Source: Kosakonia quasisacchari (lineage in GTDB: Bacteria > Pseudomonadota > Gammaproteobacteria > Enterobacterales > Enterobacteriaceae). From it: a stretch of DNA of 64,000 nucleotides. The notes under the pieces were generated by a model. That model saw only the letters and a program-made list of their open reading frames with translations. It had not been told where the DNA came from and made no database searches. The DNA lies in assembly GCF_004331415.1 (NCBI RefSeq), contig NZ_SJOP01000017.1:1-64000 (forward strand). Direction: 5' to 3'. Position numbers and translations under genes: made by a program. Positions 16,589-25,027 of this stretch are shown in pieces (the stretch's first letter is position 1; every line of letters begins with the position of its first letter).

Positions 16589-17509
16589 TTAGTAGCGAGA
16601 GGGGACGCCTTCCGGGCGCGTTTTGAAGCGGCGATGCAGCCACATATATTGCTCTGGCGCCATCATAATGCAGCGTTCAACCACTTTGTTCATCCATGCT
16701 GCGGTGGTTTCCGCGTTATCCAGCGGAGGGGAGCATTCCGGCTCGAGAATAATCAGTTCGTATCCTTTGCCACCCGGTTTACGGCGCGGAACAAAAGGTA
16801 CGATACAGGCCTGGGACATGCGTGCCAGCATCCAGGTTCCGGACGTAGAAGCCGCATCTTTAACGGCAAAGAAAGGGGCGAAAACGCTGGCGCGCGGGCC
16901 GTAGTCATGATCGGGCGCATACCAAACAACATCACCCGCTTTCAGGGCGCGGATCATACCTTTGAGATCTTTACGGTCGATCATGCTTTTATTGGAACGC
17001 ATGCGACCCCAGGTTTGCAGCAGGTCAATAACCGGGTTGTCATTCGGGCGGTAGACACCGATTCCCGGCTCGTTCAGACCAAACATGCGGGCACCAATTT
17101 CCAGCGTCAAAAAATGTACGCCGATCAGCAAGATTCCTCGCCCTTGCGCCTGCACGCTTCTGACATGTTCAAAATCAATAACGTCCATCCAGCGTGACAT
17201 CCGACGATCGGACCAGAACCAGGCCATACCGGTTTCCATTAACCCCATGCCAACAGATTCAAAATTTTTCGCGACCATTTGCTGGCGCTCTGTTTCGCTC
17301 ATTTGCGGAAAACAGAGTTCAAGATTGCGCTGCGCAATGCGTACACGTCGTCTCATCAGGTGCTGCGCCAGATAACCAATGCCGCAGCCGAGGCGGTAAA
17401 TCACGGGGTAGGGGAGTTGAACAGCTAACCACAGCACACCGACCCCGAACCAGAGAGCCCAGTAGCGCGGGTGCAGCAGCGATGCCGTAAACTTGGGTAA
17501 ATGCGTCAT
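16589..17509 (-). CDS. lpxL: Lipid A lauroyltransferase LpxL
   Basis: 306 residues, the exact length of E. coli LpxL (HtrB), the inner-membrane acyltransferase that adds laurate from acyl-ACP to Kdo2-lipid IVA. One transmembrane helix is at the N-terminus (YWALWFGVGVLWLAVQLPY). The catalytic HX4(D/E) motif is seen as HFLTLE, with GARMFG just after. The basic substrate-binding stretch and WYAPDHDYG are conserved. It is a single gene divergent from trhO, ended by a strong terminator. The acyl chain used (C12) is inferred from the family. Confidence 0.95.
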   Translation of the reverse strand: MTHLPKFTASLLHPRYWALWFGVGVLWLAVQLPYPVIYRLGCGIGYLAQHLMRRRVRIAQRNLELCFPQMSETERQQMVAKNFESVGMGLMETGMAWFWSDRRMSRWMDVIDFEHVRSVQAQGRGILLIGVHFLTLEIGARMFGLNEPGIGVYRPNDNPVIDLLQTWGRMRSNKSMIDRKDLKGMIRALKAGDVVWYAPDHDYGPRASVFAPFFAVKDAASTSGTWMLARMSQACIVPFVPRRKPGGKGYELIILEPECSPPLDNAETTAAWMNKVVERCIMMAPEQYMWLHRRFKTRPEGVPSRY

Positions 17510-17725
17510 GACTGTCCTGTTTGAAGCAACAAATCCCTGTATTCTTGCATTTTTTCGGAATTAACCAAAATCAGGGCGCACAGAATGCCTGTTTTGTCAG
17601 GAATTGTTGCGGTGTAATCATTAGAATGAGAAAAAATGTAGCGCAAAATGTGTGGATGTAAATTATCAGTATTTGCTTTATGATGCCGCCGTTTTTTCAC
17701 CCTAACTTTGCAGGACACGTACACC

Positions 17726-18775
17726 ATGCCAGTGTTACACAACCGCATCTCTAATGATGAACTGAAGGCGCGGATGCTCGCGGAAACTGAGCCGCGCGTT
17801 ACCGTCTCGTTCTATAAATATTTCTCGATTATCGACCCGCAAGCCACTCGTGACGCGCTCTATCAGGCTCTTAGCCAACTGAACGTGTTTGGCCGCATTT
17901 ATCTTGCTCATGAAGGTATCAATGCGCAAATCAGCGTGCCACAAAGTAAATTCGACGCCTTTCGCCAGGCGCTTTATGCGTTCGACCCGGCGCTCGACGG
18001 CCTGCGTTTAAATATCGCGATTGATGATGACGGTAAATCCTTCTGGGTGCTGCGCATGAAAGTCCGCGACAGGATTGTCGCCGACGGTATTGAAGATAAA
18101 AGTTTCGACGCCAGCGATGTGGGAGATTATCTGAAAGCGGCGGAAGTGAACGCCATGCTCGACGATCCAGAGGCGGTGTTCATTGATATGCGTAATCACT
18201 ACGAATATGAAGTTGGGCATTTCTCCGGTGCGCTGGAGATCCCGGCGGATACGTTTCGCGAGCAGCTACCGAAAGCGGTAGAAATGATGCAGGAACATAA
18301 AGATAAGAAAATCGTCATGTACTGCACCGGCGGTATTCGCTGCGAGAAAGCGAGCGCCTGGATGAAGCATAACGGCTTCAATAAAGTGTGGCATATAGAA
18401 GGTGGCATTATCGAGTATGCGCGCCGCGCGCGTGAACAGGGCTTACCGGTGCGTTTCATCGGCAAAAACTTTGTGTTTGACGAACGTATGGGCGAGCGCA
18501 TTTCTGATGACGTTATTGCCCATTGCCATCAGTGCGGTACTTCCTGCGATTCCCATACCAATTGTCGTAATGACGGCTGCCATTTGCTGTTTATTCAGTG
18601 TCCGGCCTGTGCAGAGAAATTTAAGGGTTGCTGCAGTGAGTTGTGTAAAGAAGAGAGCGAACTGCCGGAAGAAGAGCAGCGTAAGCGTCGCGCGGGTCGG
18701 GAGAATGGCAATAAAATCTTTAACAAATCCCGTGGACGTCTGAATACCCGGTTGGGCATTCCGGATCCGGAATAA
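17726..18775 (+). CDS. trhO: tRNA uridine-34 hydroxylase TrhO (YceA)
   Basis: 349 residues, the length of YceA/TrhO, which makes 5-hydroxyuridine at tRNA wobble position 34 in an oxygen-dependent reaction. An N-terminal acylphosphatase-like domain (HEGINAQISVP) precedes a rhodanese domain with the active-site loop YCTGGIRCEKAS. A cysteine-rich C-terminal region (CHQCGTSCDSHTNC, CPACAEKFKGCCSELC) probably binds metal. The frame opens slightly upstream at 17708, but MPVLHNRISN at 17726 matches homologues. It is divergent from lpxL. Confidence 0.94.
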   Translation: MPVLHNRISNDELKARMLAETEPRVTVSFYKYFSIIDPQATRDALYQALSQLNVFGRIYLAHEGINAQISVPQSKFDAFRQALYAFDPALDGLRLNIAIDDDGKSFWVLRMKVRDRIVADGIEDKSFDASDVGDYLKAAEVNAMLDDPEAVFIDMRNHYEYEVGHFSGALEIPADTFREQLPKAVEMMQEHKDKKIVMYCTGGIRCEKASAWMKHNGFNKVWHIEGGIIEYARRAREQGLPVRFIGKNFVFDERMGERISDDVIAHCHQCGTSCDSHTNCRNDGCHLLFIQCPACAEKFKGCCSELCKEESELPEEEQRKRRAGRENGNKIFNKSRGRLNTRLGIPDPE

Positions 18776-18783
18776 AACCTGAG

Positions 18784-18803
18784 GAGAGGGTTGCCCCTCT
18801 CCC
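18784..18803. terminator. Hairpin between trhO and yceI
   Basis: A GAGAGGG / CCCTCTC stem with a short loop lies between the convergent trhO and yceI genes. Neither strand has a clean T-run, so it is at best a weak terminator. Confidence 0.45.
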
Positions 18804-18809
18804 GTAATC

Positions 18810-19385
18810 TTACTTCTGACGCACGCCCTCCACTGAAATAATCAGCTCAACATCCTGTGACGCCGGGCCAAGATCGGTGGTGATGTTAAAATCTTTCAGC
18901 TTAATTTTGCCGGAAGCTTCAAATCCTGCGCGCACACCGCCCCACGGATCATCGCCCTGGCCCATCAGTTTTGCCGCCAGTACTACCGGTTTGGTTACGC
19001 CATTCAGCGTCAGGTTGCCGGTGATATCCAGTCCGTCACCCGCTTTTTTCACGTCGATTGAAGTAAAGGTTGCTTGCGGGAATTTCGAGACGTTCAGGAA
19101 TTCAGCGCTGCGCAGGTGCTTATCGCGTTCCGCATGGTTGGTATCCACACTGTTAGTGTTAATGGTTACGTTCACTTTGTCTGAGGCCGGGTTGGCTTCG
19201 TCGAAGCTGAAAGTCCCGTCGAAATCTTTAAACGTGCCATAGAGCCAGCTATAGCCGAGGTGCTGGATACGAAAATTAACGAAGGCGTGTTGACCCTCTT
19301 TATCAATTTTGTAGTCCGCAGCAATAGCAGAACCCGTGGTGAACAGTAGCGAAGCGAGAGCGAGTCCCGGCAGGATTTTCTTCAT
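18810..19385 (-). CDS. yceI: Periplasmic YceI-family protein
   Basis: 191 residues, identical in length to E. coli YceI. A signal peptide (to AIAA) precedes a lipocalin-like beta-barrel, with NFRIQHLGYSWLYGTF and LTLNGVTKPV as family signatures. Family members bind long isoprenoid chains such as ubiquinone or polyprenyl phosphate. E. coli YceI is induced by high pH and osmotic stress. It is preceded by yceJ, a cytochrome b561, with a single base between stop and start, suggesting a joint role in membrane quinone chemistry (inference). An upstream open extension is an artefact. Confidence 0.93.
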   Translation of the reverse strand: MKKILPGLALASLLFTTGSAIAADYKIDKEGQHAFVNFRIQHLGYSWLYGTFKDFDGTFSFDEANPASDKVNVTINTNSVDTNHAERDKHLRSAEFLNVSKFPQATFTSIDVKKAGDGLDITGNLTLNGVTKPVVLAAKLMGQGDDPWGGVRAGFEASGKIKLKDFNITTDLGPASQDVELIISVEGVRQK

Positions 19386-19386
19386 A

Positions 19387-19953
19387 TTATGCTCCAGAGT
19401 CAGGCGACGATTTTCCCAGCATGCGCTTGAGAGTGACGTCTTTATCGATGAAATGGTGTTTAACCGCGGCAAGGCCATGCAAAACGGACAGCACAACCAC
19501 TGTCCATGCCAGCCAGAGGTGAATATTTCCTGCAAGATCGGCTTGCGATCCGGCATCGGCAAGCGTTGCGGGTATCTCGAACAACCCGAAAACGCTGATG
19601 GGTTTACCGTCGGCAGTGGAGATCAAATAGCCGCTGAAAAGAATGCCGAACAACAGCAGATAGAGCGCGATATGGACAAACACAGCGCTGATATGCGTCA
19701 GACGTGAATAGCTGGCGAGCGGCTTTGGTGGCGGGGAAAGAAAACGCCACACGACCCGGAACACGAGGCCCAGCATGAGCAAAATGCCGATGCTTTTATG
19801 CAGCTCAGGCGCTTTATGATACCAGCCGTCGTAATAGCTCAGCGTCACCATCCACAGACCCAACGCGAACATACCATAAACCACAATGGCCACCAGCCAG
19901 TGCAGAACAATGGAAACGGCGCCGTAGCGCTCAGGTGAATTGCGTAATGGCAT
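19387..19953 (-). CDS. yceJ: Cytochrome b561 family protein YceJ
   Basis: 188 residues with four transmembrane helices. Haem-ligand histidines are visible in the helices (IVLHWLVAIVV, LHKSIGILLML, VHIALYLLLFG, LHGLAAVKHHF), as in di-haem b561 proteins that oxidise membrane quinol; E. coli relatives include CybB. It overlaps nothing but is followed after one base by yceI (stop TAA, then ATG), a tight operon arrangement. The electron acceptor is unknown. Upstream lies an A/T-rich region of about 260 bases before yceO, which should hold the yceJI promoter. Confidence 0.92.
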   Translation of the reverse strand: MPLRNSPERYGAVSIVLHWLVAIVVYGMFALGLWMVTLSYYDGWYHKAPELHKSIGILLMLGLVFRVVWRFLSPPPKPLASYSRLTHISAVFVHIALYLLLFGILFSGYLISTADGKPISVFGLFEIPATLADAGSQADLAGNIHLWLAWTVVVLSVLHGLAAVKHHFIDKDVTLKRMLGKSSPDSGA

Positions 19954-20212
19954 AATTGTTAATCGCGGTTAATAACTGGTTAAATTAAAATGGCGGGAGA
20001 GAAACAATATTGCAACTCAAAATTACGATATTAAATCGTTATTTTTTCTATATCGTTATTTTTGAATGACTTTGCGGGATAATATTCAATGTATTAGGTT
20101 AACTGGAGTGTAACTCCTGAATTTATTAAGGTTTTGTTGCAGTGGTGATGTTTAAATATTTTGTTCTGGAAATATATTTTTATAAAACTATGTCAATTTT
20201 TGTCAGTATTTA
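19954..20212. other. A/T-rich intergenic region upstream of yceJ
   Basis: About 260 bases of low-GC sequence with no supported gene. It should contain the yceJI promoter and the 3' end of the yceO transcript. I see no repeat, tRNA or clear operator in it. Confidence 0.5.
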
Positions 20213-20329
20213 TCAAATAGGCCATACAATATAGATAATATCGATCAGCGCGATAAGTAACCACAGCGCAATATAAAGTATCAAATGTTCACGCACGTTA
20301 TTTATTAAGAAATGAAACAAACGGCGCAT
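20213..20329 (-). CDS. yceO: Small membrane protein YceO
   Basis: 38 residues, below usual gene-calling cut-offs. The protein starts MRRLFHFLINNVREHL and continues with a hydrophobic helix of about 20 residues (ILYIALWLLIALIDIIYIV). This matches the C-terminal portion of E. coli YceO, at the same place between yceJ and solA; the E. coli annotation is a few residues longer at the N-terminus and contains an internal Met-Arg-Arg-Leu that aligns with this start. A GGAGAG ribosome site lies four bases upstream. Function is unknown; E. coli YceO has been linked to biofilm. Confidence 0.8.
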   Translation of the reverse strand: MRRLFHFLINNVREHLILYIALWLLIALIDIIYIVWPI

Positions 20330-20380
20330 ATTCTCTCCGCAAAAATGCAATAAGCGACCCCGAATGAGGCCGCTGAAGGT

Positions 20381-21499
20381 TTACCCGGCAAAGCGGGACA
20401 GTGAGAACGGTTGTAAGTCAAAATGTGAGCTTTTGCCGTGGGCAAATTCACAGGCAATCTCACCGAGCACCGGCGCAAATTTGAAACCGTGTCCGCTCAG
20501 GCCTGTGATAATCAGCGTGTCCGGGAAGCCCGGCAGCGTATCAATAATAAAGTCTTCATCCGGAGAGTTATCGTAAGTGCAGGACGCGCCGTACAAACAA
20601 CCGCCGATGCCAGGCAGGAACTGGCGCAAAAAAGAGAAGCATTCGGAACCATCTCCCGGTTCTTCGCCAAATGGCGTACGCTGCTGTGCTTCGCTGATAA
20701 GCTGCCCGCCGTTGTGGCGGCCGATTTTTAACTCATTATCTTCTGCCGGGAAGCCGTAATACTGGTCGCCATTGGGCATTTCGCCGGTAAACGCCGGGAA
20801 TGTGTTCTTGGTGCTGTAGCGGCCATCGGCCTGGAACCATGCAAAAACTTTGCGAACCGGTTGTATCGGGAGTTCTGGCAGCAGTTTTTGCACCCAGGTG
20901 CCAGCACTGACAAGGACTTTTTTGCCGTGGAATGTCCCTTCCTGGGTATCGATGCTGATACCGTCTGCATGATGATGCAGCGCGGTGACTGGGCAATTGA
21001 AAAGCTGAGCGCAGCCCGCTTCTTTGGCAAGACGGATCCAGGTCTTTACCGCCAGTTCGCTACGCAGCACACCGGAGTCGGCTTCAAACAGGCCGATGTA
21101 ATCATCGGGTACGCGGATTTCCGGCCAGCGCGACATCAGTGAGGGGGCATCCAGTTTTTCGACAGCCAGTTGCCACTGCGCTGCGCTTTGCGCGACGTTA
21201 GCCAAAAAAGGGGAATCAGCCGGACCAATGTTGATAACGCCTGTGCGTTCAAACACCGCTTCGCCGCTTTCCGTCGCCAGTTGTTCCCACAATTGCTGTG
21301 CGCGCAACACCAGCGGAACATATTTCTCGCCTTCGCCGTAAGCGTGGCGAATTAAGCGCGTATCGCCGTGGTGGCTGCCCTCCTGGTGCGGTGGCAGATG
21401 TGCATCGGTCATCAGCACGTTCAGCCCGCTTAGCGTGGCGTAATAGCCTGCCGCAGCACCGACAGAGCCGCTGCCAATAATAATGAGATCGTATTTCAT
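20381..21499 (-). CDS. solA: N-methyl-L-tryptophan oxidase SolA
   Basis: 372 residues, the exact E. coli length. SolA is a monomeric sarcosine oxidase-type flavoenzyme that demethylates N-methyl-L-tryptophan to tryptophan, formaldehyde and hydrogen peroxide. The N-terminal FAD motif is IIGSGSVGAAAGYY (residues 6-19), and the cysteine that carries covalent FAD is present in YGASCTYDNSPDEDF (about residue 308). The C-terminal GLSGHGFKFAP block is conserved. The frame is open further upstream, but the start MKYDLIIIG at 21499 matches homologues. Confidence 0.95.
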   Translation of the reverse strand: MKYDLIIIGSGSVGAAAGYYATLSGLNVLMTDAHLPPHQEGSHHGDTRLIRHAYGEGEKYVPLVLRAQQLWEQLATESGEAVFERTGVINIGPADSPFLANVAQSAAQWQLAVEKLDAPSLMSRWPEIRVPDDYIGLFEADSGVLRSELAVKTWIRLAKEAGCAQLFNCPVTALHHHADGISIDTQEGTFHGKKVLVSAGTWVQKLLPELPIQPVRKVFAWFQADGRYSTKNTFPAFTGEMPNGDQYYGFPAEDNELKIGRHNGGQLISEAQQRTPFGEEPGDGSECFSFLRQFLPGIGGCLYGASCTYDNSPDEDFIIDTLPGFPDTLIITGLSGHGFKFAPVLGEIACEFAHGKSSHFDLQPFSLSRFAG

Positions 21500-21569
21500 G
21501 GTGGGTTCTCCAGGCAAATGCGTGTTCAGGAGGGTAAATAACCTGGGAACGTTATACAAGGATAGAAAT

Positions 21570-21594
21570 AAGAAAGGCACCACAAGGGTGCCTG
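21570..21594 (-). terminator. bssS terminator
   Basis: On the minus strand an AGGCACC / GGTGCCT stem is followed by a TTCTTATT tract, about 25 bases after the bssS stop codon. Confidence 0.75.
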
Positions 21595-21618
21595 TTGAGT
21601 CTATATTGAGCATTATTA

Positions 21619-21873
21619 CTAATGTCTGCGATACTCATCTTGCTGATAGTCGCCCGATTCAATCTTGGCAATGCCCGCTTCGAGTATCGATATAAACTGG
21701 CGGGCAACATCGGTCGTTAACCACAACGTCTGGCCGACTTCGGTCTCTTCCTGAGCGGCTCTGTTTGGGGTCTGGTAATGCAACCGGAGCATCAGTGCGT
21801 CATAGCTATCCACGGTACTGATGTCCCATCCGACCAGTGGATGGGTCTGGATGACTTCATTATTCTTTACCAT
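21619..21873 (-). CDS. bssS: Biofilm regulator BssS
   Basis: 84 residues, matching BssS (YceP) almost residue for residue over the core (NEVIQTHPLVGWDIS, TLWLTTDVARQFISILEAG). In E. coli it affects biofilm formation and indole/AI-2 signalling; the mechanism is unknown and no DNA-binding motif is visible. Two adjacent ATG codons exist. I choose the second (21873) because it lies five bases from a GGGGG ribosome site and gives the E. coli length. The C-terminal QQDEYRRH tail is slightly different from E. coli. Confidence 0.9.
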   Translation of the reverse strand: MVKNNEVIQTHPLVGWDISTVDSYDALMLRLHYQTPNRAAQEETEVGQTLWLTTDVARQFISILEAGIAKIESGDYQQDEYRRH

Positions 21874-22103
21874 CATAACCCCCTTTATTGGCGTGTTTAA
21901 TTAGACAACGACTCTTGAGGTTCAATGCGTGTTTTATTTGAAGCTTTTTCAGTATACCAACAACTGGGGTAGTAGATCGAATAATTAAACACTCTGCAAC
22001 ATGTTTTTTCGGCCGTTAGATTTTTTTGAATAAGAAAGCGGGCTCTTAACCATATATTTTTATTAAAGAAAAATTGCGCCAGGAATTTGCTTAAAAAAAC
22101 AGC

Positions 22104-22126
22104 AAAAAAAGCCGGGGCGACCCGGC
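22104..22126 (-). terminator. dinI terminator
   Basis: On the minus strand a GCCGGG / CCCGGC stem with a TCGC loop is followed by seven T's, 25 bases after the dinI stop. The 200-odd bases between it and bssS are A/T-rich and show no gene. Confidence 0.88.
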
Positions 22127-22150
22127 AATAAGCACAAACTTAAAGAAAAA

Positions 22151-22396
22151 TTAGTCGGTGATAAACCAGTCGTCGGCGCTTTCCCAGGTTTCCTGCAAAA
22201 TTTCAGTTATGCGATCTTTATCTTCTTTTGCACCGCCTAAAACCGACAGATTATTTGCTGCGGCATAGCGAACCGTAATTTTGTTTTCGCGATCGGGGTA
22301 ACAATTGTTCAGACGACGAGATAACTCGCCCGCCAGTGCATCAACGGCGCCGGCCGGTAAGGGTGTGGTTTTGGCGATAGTCACTTCAATGCGCAT
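22151..22396 (-). CDS. dinI: DNA damage-inducible protein DinI
   Basis: 81 residues, the exact size of DinI, a small cytosolic protein that binds RecA filaments, stabilises them and tempers UmuD cleavage during the SOS response. The acidic C-terminal helix that mimics single-stranded DNA is present (EDKDRITEILQETWESADDW). A perfect LexA box lies 20 bases upstream of the ATG, so control by DNA damage is read directly from sequence. It has its own terminator and is monocistronic, as in E. coli. Confidence 0.95.
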   Translation of the reverse strand: MRIEVTIAKTTPLPAGAVDALAGELSRRLNNCYPDRENKITVRYAAANNLSVLGGAKEDKDRITEILQETWESADDWFITD

Positions 22397-22415
22397 AATA
22401 GCCCCCTGTGTAATT

Positions 22416-22435
22416 TACTGTATGTTTATACAGTT
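22416..22435 (-). promoter_or_regulatory. LexA (SOS) box of dinI
   Basis: TACTGTATGTTTATACAGTT contains the intact CTGT-N8-ACAG core and matches the E. coli consensus at nearly every position. Its place just upstream of dinI shows SOS repression by LexA. Confidence 0.95.
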
Positions 22436-22471
22436 AAGCGAAAAATATTACAACAGGGAGCGATAACTTTT

Positions 22472-23515
22472 TTAGCGCTTAACGCGCCAGCGCACGGTTT
22501 CACCCGCGAGGAATGGCACCAGCGAATCTTCCGGCAGCGAAATCATCTCTGGCACCGGGCTCTCTTCACGCACCAGCTCAACAAACGTTTCATTCAACGG
22601 TAAGCCATAAAAATGTGGCCCGTTGACTGAACAGAAGGCTTCAAGGTGCTGTAACGCATTCATCTCTTCAAACACGGTTGCATAACTGCCAAGCGCAGTG
22701 GGAGCGTTAAAACAACCGGCGCAGCCACAGCTAGCCTCTTTACGATGGCGCGCGTGCGGCGCAGAGTCCGTACCGAGAAATGCGCGAGTAAAACCGCTGG
22801 CAACCAGTTCGCGCAGCGCCTGCTGGTGAATATTACGCTTCAGGATCGGCAGACAATAAAGATGAGGGCGCACACCACCGACCAACATATGGTTACGGTT
22901 AAACATCAAGTGCTGAGGCGTGATGGTCGCGGCCAGCAGATCATTGCCTTCACGCACATAGTCGGCGGCATCTTTGGTCGTAATATGCTCAAACACCACT
23001 TTCAGCCCAGGCAGGCGCTGGCGCAGAGGTTCCATGACCGTTTCGATAAACTGTGCTTCACGATCGAAAATATCAATGTCTGCGTGCGTCACTTCACCAT
23101 GCACCAATAGCGGCATGCCCAGTTTTTCCATCCGTTCCAGTACCGGCATAATCGCATCAATGCTGGTAACACCATAGCTTGAGTTGGTGGTGGCATTGGC
23201 CGGATAGAGTTTCGCTGCGGTGAAAACCTGTTCGTTAAAGCCGCGTTCGACTTCATCTGCGCTCAGGCTGTCGGTCAGGTAGCAGGTCATCAGCGGCGTA
23301 AAATCATGCCCGGCGGGCACGGCATCAAGAATACGCTGGCGGTAGGCGATAGCCGCATCCACGGTCGTGACAGGAGGAGCGAGGTTCGGCATGACAATGG
23401 CGCGAGCGTAAGTTTCGCTGGTCCATGGCACAACGGTTTTCAACATGTCGTCATCACGTAAATGGACATGCCAGTCGTCAGGACGGCGGATTTTCAAAAC
23501 CTGGGGTTGTGTCAT
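22472..23515 (-). CDS. pyrC: Dihydroorotase PyrC
   Basis: 347 residues, a class II dihydroorotase that cyclises carbamoyl aspartate in pyrimidine synthesis. Metal ligands are all visible: HVHLRD (His17, His19 region), carboxylated lysine in AAKLYPANATTNS, HGEVTH, FEHITTKDA and the aspartate of GTDSAPHARHRKE. The start MTQPQVLKIRRPDDW at 23515 has a GGAG ribosome site seven bases upstream; the frame is open further upstream but that part is leader RNA. Control by pyrimidines and by PurR is suggested by the leader and operator described separately. Confidence 0.95.
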   Translation of the reverse strand: MTQPQVLKIRRPDDWHVHLRDDDMLKTVVPWTSETYARAIVMPNLAPPVTTVDAAIAYRQRILDAVPAGHDFTPLMTCYLTDSLSADEVERGFNEQVFTAAKLYPANATTNSSYGVTSIDAIMPVLERMEKLGMPLLVHGEVTHADIDIFDREAQFIETVMEPLRQRLPGLKVVFEHITTKDAADYVREGNDLLAATITPQHLMFNRNHMLVGGVRPHLYCLPILKRNIHQQALRELVASGFTRAFLGTDSAPHARHRKEASCGCAGCFNAPTALGSYATVFEEMNALQHLEAFCSVNGPHFYGLPLNETFVELVREESPVPEMISLPEDSLVPFLAGETVRWRVKR

Positions 23516-23517
23516 TG

Positions 23518-23564
23518 GAGTGCTCCGGCTGGTGAGAAACAGGTGTTTTTGCCGGGCACTAAGG
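23518..23564 (-). promoter_or_regulatory. pyrC leader hairpin
   Basis: The minus-strand leader runs from the expected start GTGCCCGGC through a loop to GCCGGAGC. CCGGC can pair with GCCGG, and that pairing covers the GGAG ribosome site of pyrC. In E. coli, start-site switching between C and G at this point decides whether the hairpin can form, giving CTP-dependent control. The layout here is the same. Confidence 0.7.
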
Positions 23565-23568
23565 ATAA

Positions 23569-23584
23569 GCGGAAACGTTTTCGT
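23569..23584 (-). promoter_or_regulatory. PurR-like operator of pyrC
   Basis: The minus strand reads ACGAAAACGTTTCCGC, close to the PurR consensus ACGCAAACGTTTTCGT, with the central AAACGTTT intact. It lies just upstream of the TTATCCT -10 region, where PurR represses pyrC in E. coli. Confidence 0.75.
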
Positions 23585-23600
23585 TTGCATCCTTTTCCTG

Positions 23601-23625
23601 AAAAAAAGGGCGCTCGCGGCGCCCT
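23601..23625 (-). terminator. yceB terminator
   Basis: On the minus strand a GGGCGC / GCGCCC stem is followed by seven T's, only six bases after the yceB stop. It separates yceB from pyrC. Confidence 0.88.
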
Positions 23626-23630
23626 GTTAT

Positions 23631-24191
23631 TTAGTCGGTGAGGGGGATAATAATTTCGCCCGGTTTCACCTCAATGCCTTTGGCATATTTTTTCGCCAGT
23701 GCCTCGCCTTTGCTGCTGTCTTCTTTCAGCACATAAGCAGGGCGTTGGTTAAAGTAGTTGCGTAGTGACTGATTAAGATAGGGCATCAGCGTTTGTAATA
23801 CGGTCTGCATTTTTTCCGGTGAGACGGTGGCGTTAACCACTTCCATCTCCTGCAGATAAATTGCGCCTTTTTCCTTATCAAACACTGGCAACGCTTTGAG
23901 TTTCAATTTGATGATGGCTTTCTGGTTGCCAAAAAGCGAGGTCATATCCAGATTCGCATCACCGGTCAGCGTGATTTTATTGGGTTCTTCGCGACCGATT
24001 TCACTGGCCAGGTTATTCAGCACAATATGGGCATCCGCCACGCCGGGCACGCCAATATCTTTGGCGAAGTCGTTACGTTTTTGTAACGCCTGGTTAATCT
24101 CCTGTTCGCTGATCGAATATTGGGTCAGTTGATTGCACCCCACCAGCACGCCGCTCAACAGTAATGCTGCGGCAAAAATAATTCTCTTCAT
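23631..24191 (-). CDS. yceB: Lipoprotein YceB (DUF1439)
   Basis: 186 residues with a lipoprotein signal peptide ending LVGC (Cys19), followed by NQLTQYSISEQEINQAL. This is the YceB/DUF1439 family, whose structure resembles lipid-binding TULIP-type folds; the function is unknown. The residue after the lipidated cysteine is Asn, not Asp, so it should be sorted to the outer membrane (inference from the +2 rule). It is a single gene between grxB and pyrC with its own terminator, as in E. coli. Confidence 0.9.
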   Translation of the reverse strand: MKRIIFAAALLLSGVLVGCNQLTQYSISEQEINQALQKRNDFAKDIGVPGVADAHIVLNNLASEIGREEPNKITLTGDANLDMTSLFGNQKAIIKLKLKALPVFDKEKGAIYLQEMEVVNATVSPEKMQTVLQTLMPYLNQSLRNYFNQRPAYVLKEDSSKGEALAKKYAKGIEVKPGEIIIPLTD

Positions 24192-24314
24192 GAATTCCTC
24201 AACGTAATCGCCATGCTACGACGCAGGGGCGTAGCATGCGACACACGCTAAATAAAGGCCAGCGGAAAAAGCTGAAAGGCATGACGGAAGCGGGCGTGCT
24301 TCCGTCATGGGCGG

Positions 24315-24962
24315 TTAAATAGCCATCGATGACAGCAAGTTAATTTGTGTCTGTTTCGCCATATTGTCACGGTACGCTGCAACCCGGCTGGGCCAGTTGA
24401 TACCGCTCACGAGCGTCAGGTTACGTAGCAGCGGGAAGAGATGAATATCATCATCGGAGAGTTCTCCGTTCACTGCGTTGGGCTGAACAATCAATTTATC
24501 CAGCGCCCGCAAATCGTCGCTGATATTTTTGGCTAACCCTGTTGAATGGCTGAGGTGCTCAGCAAAATCGCCAATGGCGGCCTCTTTTTTGGCTACAAAC
24601 CCGGCGCGCGCCTGCGGCGTAGAAAATTCGTCAAACGCCGATTTGGCGAAGCGGGGAATCAACAGCTTATTAACGTAACCATTGACCTTGCGTAGCCACT
24701 CTTCAATTTTCGGATTTCGCTTGCCGGTCAGCAGCGGTTTGCCGTCGAGCTTATCGACGTAGTGAACAATATCCATGCTTTCCGGCAGATAGCGGCTGTC
24801 GTCCTTTTGCAGGATCGGCACCATTTTCTGGCCAATCATTTTTGTCGGCGTGGCTTCGTCATCATTAAGCAGGATCTTGAGTTCGACAGGGATGTTCTTA
24901 AGACCGAAAATCATACGGGCTTTAATGCAGAACGGGCAGTGATCGTAAATGTAGAGTTTCAC
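24315..24962 (-). CDS. grxB: Glutaredoxin 2
   Basis: 215 residues, the exact E. coli length. Glutaredoxin 2 is a large glutaredoxin with a thioredoxin-fold N-terminus and a GST-like all-helical C-terminus. It reduces protein disulfides with glutathione. The active site reads CPFC at residues 9-12, where E. coli has CPYC. The true start is a GTG at 24962 (VKLYIYDHC) with a GGAGGAG ribosome site; ATG codons further upstream lie outside the family boundary. The C-terminal NMAKQTQINLLSSMAI is conserved. Confidence 0.94.
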   Translation of the reverse strand: MKLYIYDHCPFCIKARMIFGLKNIPVELKILLNDDEATPTKMIGQKMVPILQKDDSRYLPESMDIVHYVDKLDGKPLLTGKRNPKIEEWLRKVNGYVNKLLIPRFAKSAFDEFSTPQARAGFVAKKEAAIGDFAEHLSHSTGLAKNISDDLRALDKLIVQPNAVNGELSDDDIHLFPLLRNLTLVSGINWPSRVAAYRDNMAKQTQINLLSSMAI

Positions 24963-25027
24963 GTTTCTCCTCCATACTGGCTTATCCATCAACTATCAGT
25001 ATGGAAGAGGGAAAAACGGCGCGCAAA

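Noticed and set aside
16520..17197. Open frame of 225 codons opposite lpxL
   Set aside because: It runs through the lpxL terminator and the antisense strand of lpxL, with no motif or ribosome site.
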